A DNA stretch of 38,750 nucleotides from Actinomycetota bacterium (GTDB taxonomy: Bacteria > Actinomycetota > Acidimicrobiia > Acidimicrobiales > Ilumatobacteraceae): contig SYCI01000150.1 of assembly GCA_005787035.1 (NCBI GenBank), positions 1 through 38,750 of the forward strand, written 5' to 3'. This document shows, piece after piece, positions 1 to 7,896 of the stretch (position 1 is the first letter of the stretch; every line of letters begins with the position of its first letter). A model generated the notes under the pieces. The model searched no databases. It saw only the letters and a program-made list of their open reading frames with translations, and had not been told where the DNA came from. Position numbers and translations under genes: made by a program.

Positions 1-234
1 ACCCTTCGCGCGCTCGAAGACGCTCTCGAAGCCTTCCCGGGCTGTGCGGTGGTGATCAGCCACGCTCGGTGGTTCCTCGACCGCATCGCCACCCATGTCC
101 TCGCTTTCGAAGGCGACAGTCAGGTGCGTTGGTTCGAAGGAAACTTCAGCGAATACGAAGCATGGCGCAAGAAGGAACTCGGCTCGGCCGCCGATCAGCC
201 TCACCGCATCAAGTACAAGCCACTGAGCCGCTGA
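1..234 (+). CDS. ettA: EttA-type ABC-F ATPase, C-terminal end (partial)
   Basis: The window opens inside this gene, and only the last 77 codons are visible. The reading frame gives the end of an ABC ATPase domain: a stretch ending VVISHARWFLDRIATHVLAF, which is the switch (H-loop) histidine region of ABC-F proteins, followed by the WFEGNFSEYEAWRKKELG tail and a C-terminal RIKYKPL. That tail is characteristic of EttA, the energy-dependent translational throttle protein, which binds the ribosomal E site and gates the first peptide bond according to the ATP/ADP ratio. The frame runs into the window from the left, so the Walker motifs and the PtIM linker cannot be checked. The next gene starts 11 nt after the stop and probably shares the transcript. 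Confidence 0.88.
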   Translation, partial: TLRALEDALEAFPGCAVVISHARWFLDRIATHVLAFEGDSQVRWFEGNFSEYEAWRKKELGSAADQPHRIKYKPLSR

Positions 235-245
235 GCCTCGCCTCC

Positions 246-566
246 ATGGACCGTCGCCCGATCATCCGCCTCATCCGCACGGCCAGCGCGGTGATCTTCG
301 TCGCCTCGATCGCCGGACTCATCGTCTCGTCGATCAACGGCAACAACGAAGGTTGGGTCCTGTCGATCGGCATGGTGTCGGCGATCACCGCGATCATTCT
401 CGTCGTCGCGTCGGCCGTGGCTTCCACCACGCGCCATCCCGACTTCTCCGACGTTCTGGCCGAAGGCATCGAAGACCGGATCCAACGTCTCGTCGCCGCC
501 GGAGCCGATGAAGCCGAGGTGCGCGAGATCGCCCGCATGAGCGTCAAGTTGGGTCGCGGTCTGTGA
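246..566 (+). CDS. Small two-helix membrane protein, function unknown
   Basis: I chose the ATG at 246, which gives a 106-aa protein. The ORF-track start at 69 lies inside ettA and adds only basic shadow sequence. Two hydrophobic segments at about residues 12-30 and 37-58 (IFVASIAGLIV and AITAIILVVASAVA) should form a membrane hairpin. A soluble acidic tail of about 45 residues follows and ends in a short helix with EAEVREIARMSVK. No Shine-Dalgarno sequence is visible, and the gene sits 11 nt after ettA, so it is probably read by coupling. Its TGA overlaps the GTG start of the next gene (GTGA). I do not recognise the family. Nothing in the sequence indicates a catalytic role. Confidence 0.75.
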   Translation: MDRRPIIRLIRTASAVIFVASIAGLIVSSINGNNEGWVLSIGMVSAITAIILVVASAVASTTRHPDFSDVLAEGIEDRIQRLVAAGADEAEVREIARMSVKLGRGL

Positions 567-1327
567 GTCCGGTCGCGACCGAATCCGACCAAGAACTCGC
601 CACGCGCGTGGCCACCGAAGCCGGCGTGATGCTCGAGCAACTCCGCACCGAGATGTACGAGGTCGGCACGCACTATTGGGACATGAAGGACGAGGGCGAC
701 GTCGCCGGTCACCGGTTCCTGGTGTCGGCTTTGCAGGCGGCCCGCCCCGATGACGTGATCCTGTCGGAGGAAGCGGCCGACAATCGCCGACGACTCCAGG
801 CCGAACGCGTGTGGATCATCGATCCCATCGATGGCACGAGCGAGTTCGCCGAGCCACCACGTTGGGACTGGGCGATCCACGTCGCGCTGTGGGAAAAGGG
901 AAGCCTGACCGCGGGTGCAGTGGCCATGCCCACGCTGGGTCGCACCTTCAACGCCGCGCCGGCCGAAACCGTTCCACCCCCCGAACGCGAACATCCGGTG
1001 CTCGTGACCTCCCGTACGCGCAACCCCTACTCGGCCGTGCTGGTGGCCAATGCTCTCGACTGTCTCGTCGGTCGACTCGGATCGGCGGGCGCCAAGACGA
1101 TGGCCGTCGTGATGGGTCAAGCCGACATCTACGTGCACGACGGCGGCATGTATCAGTGGGACTCGGCTGCACCGGCCGCCGTAGCCCTGGCCGCCGGACT
1201 CCACGTGAGTCGCATCGACGGTTCGCCGGTGATCTACAACCAACCCGACCTCTGGTTGCCCGACCTGCTCGTGTGTCGCCCCGAATTGGCCGAGCGCGCG
1301 CTCGCCGCCATCGGCGCCCGCCGCTGA
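563..1327 (+). CDS. Inositol monophosphatase family phosphatase (IMPase/CysQ/HisN-like)
   Basis: This 254-aa protein starts at a GTG that overlaps the upstream stop codon. The metal-dependent phosphatase signatures are present: an acidic pair in ILSEEAAD (about residues 66-73), the core DPIDGT at about 87-92, and the C-terminal WDSAAPAAVALAAG block, which matches the family WDxAAG motif. The family hydrolyses phosphate monoesters such as inositol-1-phosphate, histidinol phosphate or 3'-phosphoadenosine phosphate, using Mg2+ held by the Glu and Asp residues. The substrate cannot be read from the motifs. Length is normal for the family. The lack of cys or his neighbours leaves CysQ-like (PAP) and IMPase-like roles equally open. 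Confidence 0.85.
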   Translation: MSPVATESDQELATRVATEAGVMLEQLRTEMYEVGTHYWDMKDEGDVAGHRFLVSALQAARPDDVILSEEAADNRRRLQAERVWIIDPIDGTSEFAEPPRWDWAIHVALWEKGSLTAGAVAMPTLGRTFNAAPAETVPPPEREHPVLVTSRTRNPYSAVLVANALDCLVGRLGSAGAKTMAVVMGQADIYVHDGGMYQWDSAAPAAVALAAGLHVSRIDGSPVIYNQPDLWLPDLLVCRPELAERALAAIGARR

Positions 1328-1341
1328 AGCCGGCCGACGGG

Positions 1342-1353
1342 TACATTTTTCGC
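1342..1353 (+). promoter_or_regulatory. -10 box of a leaderless promoter (TACATT, 6 nt, ATG)
   Basis: TACATT is followed by 6 nt (TTTCGC) and then the ATG at 1354. There is no Shine-Dalgarno sequence. Transcription would begin at or next to the A of the start codon, so the mRNA is probably leaderless. This also supports 1354 as the true start rather than the ORF-track start at 811. Confidence 0.6.
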
Positions 1354-3306
1354 ATGTCCGGGGCAACAACTCGTCGACCGACCGTCATCGTCGCCGCCAT
1401 GGCGTCACTCGGAGCCGGCGCCATCCACGGCGGAGCCATCGGCCTGCACGCCGAACATCCACAACTCGCGCGAGTGTTCGTCGTCCTCACTCTCCTGCAG
1501 ATCGGTTGGGCGCTCGTCGCCTTCGCTCACGACGCGCGTTGGATCGCACCGCTCGGCGTCGCAGTGAACGGCCTCGCAGTCGGCGGTTGGCTCATCACGC
1601 GGGTCACGGGTATCGGCTGGATCGACGGTCTCGAGATCAGAGAGAACCCACAACTGGCCGACACTGCGTGCGCGATCCTCGGCGCCGTCGCGGCCGCCAC
1701 GGCACTGGGCATCGTCCTGCTCGGAAAGTCATCCGAACCCGACGTCGAAACCCGAAGGCTTCGACTGCCAGCCGTCGGTATCGCGGCGGTCACGGCACTC
1801 GCCATGTGGAACGGCGCCGGCCATGTGCACAGCCACGGATCGGACGCCCACGCGACGAGCGAAGCCCACGCGCACGGTGACGGAACATCGACCGACGGTC
1901 ACTCGGACGCGAGTGGTGCCAGCGCGAGCGCGGCCGACGCAGCCCACACCGACGGTGCACACGCGCACACGGTCGTGGCCGGTTGGCCCCGCGCCTACGA
2001 CCCGGCCCTTGGTATCGACATTTCGGGGGTTCCCGGGGTCACACCCGAACAAGAGGCGCGTGCCCGAACCCTGATCGAAGACTCCCTGCGCGAACTGCCA
2101 CGTTGGTCCGATGTGGAAACTGCGGTGGCCGAAGGCTGGTTCTCGATCGGCGACAAGTCGACCGGATTCGAGCACTACATCAACCGCCCCCTCATCGAGG
2201 ACGGCAAGTTCCTCGATCCCACCGCACCCGAATCACTCGTGTACCGCGTGGACGGCGACCAACGCACGTTGGTGTCGGCGATGTTCATCGCCAAGACCGG
2301 AGTGCCCATCGACGATCCTTCGCTCACCGACTTCGGCGGCCCTCTCATGCAGTGGCACGCACACGACAATCTCTGCTGGGGTCTCAATGCCGAGGGTCGT
2401 CCGGTGATCCTGGCCCTCACCAATGCCGCCGGTGAGTGTCCGACTGGCACCACCAAGGGCGGTGGCAAGAACGCCATGGTCCACGTGTGGATCGCGCCGC
2501 ACCCGTGCGGCCCCTTCGCCGCCCTCGAAGGTGTGGGGGCCGGACGTGCCTCGGTGTCCGACGCCGAACGAGTCGACATGTGCAATCACGATCACGCGGG
2601 CGACCAAGCAAGTTCTTCGACCACCGGTGCCGCAACGTCACCAACCGCCGACTCCACCACTCCGCCGGCCCAAGTCTCGACCGACCTCGTGGCGGCTTCC
2701 CGCGACTCGGGTGCGGCGCGCATCGACCTGAGTGGGATGGCCGGTGTGTCACCCGAGCAGGAAGCACGCGCCGAGGACTTGGTGTTCGCGACCCGGACGA
2801 CCCTGCCCAAGTTCGGCACCACCGCAGCCGCCGAGGCCGCCGGATTCACGAGCATCGGCGACGGAACCACCGGCTACGAACACTTCATCAACTGGAAGTA
2901 CATCAACGACGAACACGAATTGAACCCCGACTTCCCCGAGAGCCTGGTGTTCCAGGTCGATCCGGCGACCGGAACGAAGAAACTCGTGTCGGCGATGTTC
3001 ATGATGGGCGACGAGTACACACTCGAGAACGTTCCCGACGTCGGTGGCCCACTGACTCAGTGGCACATCCACAACAATCTGTGCTTCAGCCGTGATCCTT
3101 TCGAATTCGGATCCACGCGCGTCGTCGGGGTCACGAGCCCGAATGGCACGTGTGGTTTCGGAATCCGCTTGCGCGAGAACCCGATGATCCACGTGTGGAT
3201 CGTTCCCCACCCGTGCGGGCCGTTCGCAGCTCTCGAAGGAGTCGGGGCCGGGCAGATTCTCGACGGCCAGGAACGTCTCTGCGATCACGACCACGCCGGT
3301 CATTGA
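1354..3306 (+). CDS. Membrane protein with His-rich linker and two tandem His/Cys-rich domains, unknown function
   Basis: The protein is 650 aa from the ATG at 1354. Residues 1-155 hold about five hydrophobic segments. Residues 157-207 form a flexible linker dense in His, Ala, Ser and Asp (HVHSHGSDAHAT, AHAHGDG). Two homologous domains follow, at about 219-416 and 457-650, joined by a Ser/Thr/Pro linker. Both copies keep PEQEARA, TSIGD or FSIGD, G[FY]EH[YF]IN, LVSAMF, GGPLxQWHxHxNLC (or HDNLC), HVWIxPHPCGPFAALEGVGAG and a C-terminal C[ND]HDHAG. Invariant His and Cys at matching positions (for example His274/His510, His335 and His337/His571 and His573, Cys385/Cys621) suggest a metal site or a structural Cys pair in each repeat. 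I do not recognise the domain. A role in metal binding or delivery outside the membrane is inference. No cytochrome, copper-oxidase or DnaJ signature is present. Confidence 0.8.
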   Translation: MSGATTRRPTVIVAAMASLGAGAIHGGAIGLHAEHPQLARVFVVLTLLQIGWALVAFAHDARWIAPLGVAVNGLAVGGWLITRVTGIGWIDGLEIRENPQLADTACAILGAVAAATALGIVLLGKSSEPDVETRRLRLPAVGIAAVTALAMWNGAGHVHSHGSDAHATSEAHAHGDGTSTDGHSDASGASASAADAAHTDGAHAHTVVAGWPRAYDPALGIDISGVPGVTPEQEARARTLIEDSLRELPRWSDVETAVAEGWFSIGDKSTGFEHYINRPLIEDGKFLDPTAPESLVYRVDGDQRTLVSAMFIAKTGVPIDDPSLTDFGGPLMQWHAHDNLCWGLNAEGRPVILALTNAAGECPTGTTKGGGKNAMVHVWIAPHPCGPFAALEGVGAGRASVSDAERVDMCNHDHAGDQASSSTTGAATSPTADSTTPPAQVSTDLVAASRDSGAARIDLSGMAGVSPEQEARAEDLVFATRTTLPKFGTTAAAEAAGFTSIGDGTTGYEHFINWKYINDEHELNPDFPESLVFQVDPATGTKKLVSAMFMMGDEYTLENVPDVGGPLTQWHIHNNLCFSRDPFEFGSTRVVGVTSPNGTCGFGIRLRENPMIHVWIVPHPCGPFAALEGVGAGQILDGQERLCDHDHAGH

Positions 3307-3315
3307 TCGACACGT

Positions 3316-4452
3316 TCACGCGGTAACGGGTTCCGATTCTCCGAGCGATACACGCTCGCGCTCGACGGCGCGTTCGATCACCAGCACCCAGACGAAGGCG
3401 ACCGCACTCACCGAGCCCACCACGACCGGCATCGATGTCGCCCCGACCGAATCGATCAGCGGGCCGATCGACAACGGAACGAGGAGGCCACCGATGGCGG
3501 CGGCCCCGACGATCCACGAGGTCGCCCGCGCCGACAACGAGAGATGGCGATCGACCAGCGCGATCATCGTCGGATACTGCGGAGCGGCCGCCAGACCGTA
3601 GAGCGAACTCCCGATCCAGACCGTCCACGACCAATCGCGGCCCACGACCATGATCGCGAGTCCGACGAGCGACAACCCGGCCGACACGACCACGATTCGG
3701 AACGGCGACACTCGGGACGACACCGGAATGGCGACGAGGCGACCGAGCGCGAACGCCGCCCAGAAGACCGCTGTTGCAACCGCGGGGAGCGAACCTTCGA
3801 AACCGACTTCCTCGGCGTACGTGTGGATCCATCCGCTGAATCCGACCTCGGCTCCGACGTAGAGAAGGAAGAAGAACGCAACGACGAGCACGAGACGATC
3901 CGACGCCGCCGGACGCTCATCGACGTCGTGCGGAACGCCGACCGGCGAAGGTCGACGCCCCACGAGGATCATCGCGACCGCGGCCAGCGCCGATACGACG
4001 AGAATCACCGGCCACAGTCGCTCGGAGAACGCAATCGCCCGATCGGTCGCGAGCGGTGCGAGAAGTGATCCGGCTCCGAACATGAAGTGGAGCGCGTTGA
4101 GCGACGGACCCGATCGGCCCGGACGCACCCAGACCACCATGGTGTTCACCGCGGCGTCGACGGCGCCCGTCGAAGCACCGATCGCCGCCGCTCCCACCGC
4201 AACGGTCGCGAAATCGCGTCCGAGGGCCAACAGAGTCGTACCGAGTACGAAGCCGCCGAGGCCCATGTGAATGGTGACGTGTCCGCCGATCGATGTGATC
4301 GCCCGCCCACCCACGATCGCGCCGACGAAGTTCGCCGCCGCGATCACGGCGAACAGGATGCCGATCACGCTCGTCGACCGATCGAGCCGTTCCTCGAGAT
4401 ACGAGACGGACGGGCCGAGCAAAGACAGTGTCACCCCCATCACGAGGGTCAC
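3316..4452 (-). CDS. Major facilitator superfamily transporter
   Basis: This is a hydrophobic protein of about 378-391 aa with some 12 predicted membrane segments and the MFS layout of two six-helix halves around a central loop (about residues 185-205, RRPSPVGVPHD). Helix blocks such as GILFAVIAAANFVGAIVGG and AAAIGGLLVPLSIGPLID are typical of sugar or drug MFS proteins. The substrate is not indicated. The start is uncertain. The first usable GTG is at 4452, but it trims the front of helix 1. A CTG at 4491 overlaps the upstream TGA (CTGA) and would restore a cytoplasmic N-terminus starting near NERDRP. The ORF-track start at 4686 lies inside the neighbour and is not credible. The gene follows the swivel-domain gene on the same strand and is probably co-transcribed with it. 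Confidence 0.8.
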   Translation of the reverse strand: MTLVMGVTLSLLGPSVSYLEERLDRSTSVIGILFAVIAAANFVGAIVGGRAITSIGGHVTIHMGLGGFVLGTTLLALGRDFATVAVGAAAIGASTGAVDAAVNTMVVWVRPGRSGPSLNALHFMFGAGSLLAPLATDRAIAFSERLWPVILVVSALAAVAMILVGRRPSPVGVPHDVDERPAASDRLVLVVAFFFLLYVGAEVGFSGWIHTYAEEVGFEGSLPAVATAVFWAAFALGRLVAIPVSSRVSPFRIVVVSAGLSLVGLAIMVVGRDWSWTVWIGSSLYGLAAAPQYPTMIALVDRHLSLSARATSWIVGAAAIGGLLVPLSIGPLIDSVGATSMPVVVGSVSAVAFVWVLVIERAVERERVSLGESEPVTA

Positions 4453-4487
4453 CGCGAAATACGGGTGAACCGGGCGGTCGCGCTCGT

Positions 4488-6146
4488 TCAGGGAAGACTC
4501 ACCACCGTCACGGATCCGGTCGATCCGTCGACGGTGATCGTGGCGCCATCGGGAATTCGATTCGTTGCGTCCTTCACACTGACGACGCAGGGAATACCGA
4601 GTTCTCGGCTGACGATGATCGCGTGGCTCACGAGTGCGCCCACGTTCACGACCACGGCGCCGGCCGGCACGAACAACGGCGTCCACGCCGGATCGGTGAG
4701 GGGCGCGACGAGGACTTCACCGGGTTCGAGCGCGAGCGGGTCGGCCGGATCGAGGATCACGCGGGCCCGACCCGTGTAGGAGCCGGGCGCACCGGGCATT
4801 CCCGTGAGAACCTCACCCGCGGTCACCGGCGCCGCCTTCGAATCGCCCTTCTTGGGCCACTGCGACAGCGGCGGCACCGATCCGCCGAGAATGAACGGCG
4901 GATCGAGCTCGAAGAGTTCGTTGTACTGCCGCTCTCGTTGGGCGAGACGCGCACGGAACTCGTCGGGTTGGGCCACGAAGGCATCGAGTTCGTCGGCCAA
5001 CAACATGCAGATCTGCGACGAGGTGTAACCAGTGCGGGCGGCGAGTGCGAACGCGGCCATTCGCACTTCGTGCACCACCTTGATGATGTTGGTCTTGGCT
5101 CGTTCGCGACCGGCCAGGTACAAGTGGGCCGACCGCAGCGCAACTTCGAATTGCGCGAGGACCTCGGGCTGGGAGGCCAGCGCGGCCCGTACCCGGGCCT
5201 GGGCGGCCTCACGAAGTTCGGTGTTCTTCCGATTGCGAATCATGGGGCTCTCGGAGTCGGGAGCCGCGCGCATCGCATCGATGAGCGATGTCACGAGAGA
5301 CGGCTTGGTCTCCCACGTGTCGGAGCGAATGTCCCATTCGTTGGGGCCACGACTACCGAACTCGCGGATGAACGCCGCGAAACCTTCGCGGTACTCCTGG
5401 GAGTCCCGCGACAGGCGCGAGAGATTCCACATCGCATTGCTGGGCGCGGCCGAATCGACGTCGCCGATACTCGTGATGAGAGTCAGGACGAGTCCGGGAT
5501 CGCCGAGTGCTTCGGAGATGGCCCCGAGGGCCCCCGGCCCGATCGACGTACCGGCGGTCATGTCGAGGTGATGCTCGAACATCCGACGGAGATGGGCGCG
5601 GAACGACGTGAGACGCTTCACGAGCGCAGCTTCGTCGAGATCGGCAAGATCGGGCCGGGAATCGCGAGCGGCATTCGCGTCACGCTGATCCTCACGAAGT
5701 TGCGGAAGGTCGTCGGCCATCATGACCCGACCCATCCACTCACCCAATTTCGCGGTGTTGGCCGGACTCTCGTGCCACGGTTCGGCGATGTAGGGGGGCA
5801 CGTCGGGGTGCGTTCCGAAGTAGGTGGCGTCGATCATCTCGGGCGCCAACCCCGGACCTCGCACACCGAAGAGTCGGGCCATCGACGCGTTGATGTACAG
5901 ATAACCGCCGAACATTCCGACGACTTCCGGGCGCTGGCCATCGACCTCGTGATCGTCGACGGTTCCGGCACCGATCTGCGAATCACGCCAACCCATGTTC
6001 ACACCGGGCTCCCACACGACGGTCCAGCACAGTGGACTGCACGGATCGGGCAGGACCTCACCGGCATTGGCGCGCGTGTACACCGGATACTTCGGACTCG
6101 GATCCCAGTCGGTGATCCAGCGATCACCCAGTTGGCCGTTCGCCAT
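4488..6146 (-). CDS. Phosphohistidine swivel-domain protein (PEP-utilizing enzyme mobile domain, PpsA-like)
   Basis: The ATG at 6146 is preceded by GGGGGAG at good spacing, giving 552 aa. The ORF-track start at 6488 is overlong. The C-terminal ~95 residues are a PEP-utilizing-enzyme mobile domain (PF00391 type) with the phospho-acceptor histidine in LVSHAIIVSRELGIP (His508). The N-terminal ~400 residues begin with YPVYTRANAGEVLPDPCSPL, are largely helical, and contain neither an ATP-grasp domain nor the PEP-binding barrel. This split arrangement resembles subunit 1 of phenylphosphate synthase, where the ATP-grasp half is a separate protein. No ATP-grasp partner lies in the window, so the acceptor molecule is unknown. 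The gene is divergent from the AarF-like gene and probably forms an operon with the MFS gene downstream. Confidence 0.78.
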   Translation of the reverse strand: MANGQLGDRWITDWDPSPKYPVYTRANAGEVLPDPCSPLCWTVVWEPGVNMGWRDSQIGAGTVDDHEVDGQRPEVVGMFGGYLYINASMARLFGVRGPGLAPEMIDATYFGTHPDVPPYIAEPWHESPANTAKLGEWMGRVMMADDLPQLREDQRDANAARDSRPDLADLDEAALVKRLTSFRAHLRRMFEHHLDMTAGTSIGPGALGAISEALGDPGLVLTLITSIGDVDSAAPSNAMWNLSRLSRDSQEYREGFAAFIREFGSRGPNEWDIRSDTWETKPSLVTSLIDAMRAAPDSESPMIRNRKNTELREAAQARVRAALASQPEVLAQFEVALRSAHLYLAGRERAKTNIIKVVHEVRMAAFALAARTGYTSSQICMLLADELDAFVAQPDEFRARLAQRERQYNELFELDPPFILGGSVPPLSQWPKKGDSKAAPVTAGEVLTGMPGAPGSYTGRARVILDPADPLALEPGEVLVAPLTDPAWTPLFVPAGAVVVNVGALVSHAIIVSRELGIPCVVSVKDATNRIPDGATITVDGSTGSVTVVSLP

Positions 6147-6231
6147 CGCTCCCCCGCAATTCTCGAGGTCCACCACCGGACCTTTCTCCGGAGGACAATA
6201 GTCACCCCGTCCAAAAGGGCTCCGACAGGAA
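6147..6231. promoter_or_regulatory. Divergent promoter region with hairpin in the minus-strand leader
   Basis: The 85 nt between the two divergent genes hold a minus-strand -10 candidate TATTGT (complement of 6195-6200). Downstream of it, in the minus-strand leader, lies a perfect 6-bp inverted repeat AGGTCC-N6-GGACCT at 6166-6183, just before the GGGGGAG ribosome site. The hairpin could affect translation of the swivel-domain gene. On the plus strand I see no convincing -10 box. An AGGA lies 2-5 nt before the ATG at 6232, which is closer than usual. Confidence 0.4.
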
Positions 6232-7857
6232 ATGTCCGACTCGGCTGGGCAGACTTCGAGGGTGAGCGAGGTGGCAAACGATCGGCAGTGGGGTGCATTC
6301 ACCGCCGATGGGCCGTGGGTTCTCGACCGGGACCACATCCGATGGGCATCACTCGCCCCGACCCTGCGGGCCGACGCCCGCGCCGACGTACCCCGGCTCA
6401 CCAAACCGTCGCGGATTCCTCCGGGTCCCCGAGTGGTGACCGTCGCTCGACACATCGGTGGCGCACTCGCTCCGTGGTTCATTCGCAAACGTCGGGGGTG
6501 CTACGCCGATCCGACCGAGAGTCGCGCCGAACTGTCGCTTCGACTCCGTCGGGCGGTCGAGACCCTTGGTCCGACCTACATCAAGCTCGGCCAGATCATC
6601 TCGTCGGGTGAAGGTCTGTTCCCGAGCGAACTCGTCGAACAGTTCAAGATGTGTCGCGATCAAGTTCCGGCCGAACCGTTCACGACCGTTCGCCTCACCG
6701 TCGAACAGGACCTCGGCGCCCGACTCGAAGACGTTTTCGAGTGGTTCGACGAAAAGGCCCTGGCCGCGGCGTCGATCGCCCAGGTTCACGCAGCACGACT
6801 CCGTACCGGTGAGGACGTCGTCGTCAAGGTCCAACGTCCACGTGTGGCCGAACTCGTCCGCAAGGACCTGCGCGTCATGAGCTACATCGCGCCGCATCTC
6901 GTGGGTCGCATTCCGATCGCCGCGCTGGCCAATCCCCCGGCTCTCGTGGAACTCTTCGCCGAAACCATCGTGGAGGAACTCGACTTCCGTCTCGAGGCCG
7001 CCAACATGATCGACGTCGCCACCATGCTGCGCGATCTCGGCCAGGACGGTTACGTCGTCCCCCGACCACACCCGACGCTCGTGACGCGTCGAGTCCTCGT
7101 GATGGAACGCATCTCGGGATTCAACTTCGACGACGTGGCGGGTATGAAAGACGCGGGCATCGACACCGAGAACGTCATCCGTACCGGAATGATCGCCTTC
7201 ATGGAAGGCGCCATGGTGCACGGCGTGTTCCACGGCGACCTGCACGGAGGAAATCTCTTCGTCCTCGCCGATGGGCGGACCGCGCTCCTCGACTTCGGCA
7301 TCGTCGCGCGCCTCTCGCACGAACGTCGCCTCGCGTTCTTGCGCCTCATGCTCTCGGCGACCACCAACGACATCAAGGGACAGATGGCGGCCCTCCGCGA
7401 CCTCGGCGCTCTGCCCCGCGACACCGACCTCGATGCAGTCATCCGAGACCTTCGTCTCGACCAGACGCCGATCGACCCGACGTCGCTCAGCGGAGAACAG
7501 ATGGTCGCCGAGGTGCAGCGCGTCGTCAAAGCACTGCTCGGCTACGGAGCCCGCCTGCCCAAGGAACTCATGTTGTACGTGAAGAACATGGTGTTCCTCG
7601 ACGGAGCGATCGCGCGTCTCGCCCCCGAACTCGACATCCTCGCCGAGGTCGCGAGCATCTCGATGCTCTTCGCGACCCGCCACGGTGAGCGCCTCGGCCG
7701 TGAACTCGGCGTCGATGCCTCGACGGTCGAGTTCGACCTCACCGGAGTGAAGGCGTCGCTCGGACTCGACGCCGACGTCGACGGTCTCACATACAAGGAA
7801 CTGCAAGCCCGGCGCGATCTCATTCAGCGTCGCATGCGCGAACACGTCGGTCGTTGA
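6232..7857 (+). CDS. ABC1/AarF (UbiB-like) atypical kinase
   Basis: The protein is 541 aa and soluble, with all hallmarks of the UbiB/ADCK family of atypical kinases. The family KxGQ motif appears as YIKLGQ (Lys118-Gln121). The Ala-rich nucleotide loop is AAASIAQVH (178-186), with the lysine in VVVKVQRP (Lys199). The catalytic loop is HGDLHGGNLF and the metal-binding loop is LLDFGIVARL. Family members are ATPases that support isoprenoid quinone or other lipid metabolism. The menaquinone-like reductase gene at 10.5 kb makes a quinone link conceivable but not shown. I used the ATG at 6232. An in-frame GTG at 6262 is an alternative, because the first 20 residues look unconserved. Confidence 0.87.
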   Translation: MSDSAGQTSRVSEVANDRQWGAFTADGPWVLDRDHIRWASLAPTLRADARADVPRLTKPSRIPPGPRVVTVARHIGGALAPWFIRKRRGCYADPTESRAELSLRLRRAVETLGPTYIKLGQIISSGEGLFPSELVEQFKMCRDQVPAEPFTTVRLTVEQDLGARLEDVFEWFDEKALAAASIAQVHAARLRTGEDVVVKVQRPRVAELVRKDLRVMSYIAPHLVGRIPIAALANPPALVELFAETIVEELDFRLEAANMIDVATMLRDLGQDGYVVPRPHPTLVTRRVLVMERISGFNFDDVAGMKDAGIDTENVIRTGMIAFMEGAMVHGVFHGDLHGGNLFVLADGRTALLDFGIVARLSHERRLAFLRLMLSATTNDIKGQMAALRDLGALPRDTDLDAVIRDLRLDQTPIDPTSLSGEQMVAEVQRVVKALLGYGARLPKELMLYVKNMVFLDGAIARLAPELDILAEVASISMLFATRHGERLGRELGVDASTVEFDLTGVKASLGLDADVDGLTYKELQARRDLIQRRMREHVGR

Positions 7858-7880
7858 GGTCGCCTCCCCCACCTATGGGC

Positions 7881-7896
7881 TAATTTCGCGGGCGTC
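7881..7896 (+). promoter_or_regulatory. -10 box TAATTT for nucS, very short leader
   Basis: TAATTT is followed by 10 nt and then the ATG of nucS, so the transcript would carry only about 3 nt of leader. No Shine-Dalgarno sequence is present. nucS therefore appears to have its own promoter although it follows the AarF-like gene by only 39 nt. Confidence 0.45.

Noticed and set aside
811-1353. Upstream extension of the His/Cys-domain protein ORF
   Set aside because: It overlaps the inositol-monophosphatase-family gene. The TACATT box 6 nt before the ATG at 1354 and the first membrane helix mark the true start.
1822-1976. DNA-level tandem repeat in the His-rich linker
   Set aside because: The His/Ala/Asp/Ser run is low complexity at the protein level, but the bases do not form an exact repeating unit.
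4428-6611. A 727-aa plus-strand ORF antisense to the swivel-domain gene
   Set aside because: It is a shadow of a gene with a clear phosphohistidine motif and a good ribosome site.
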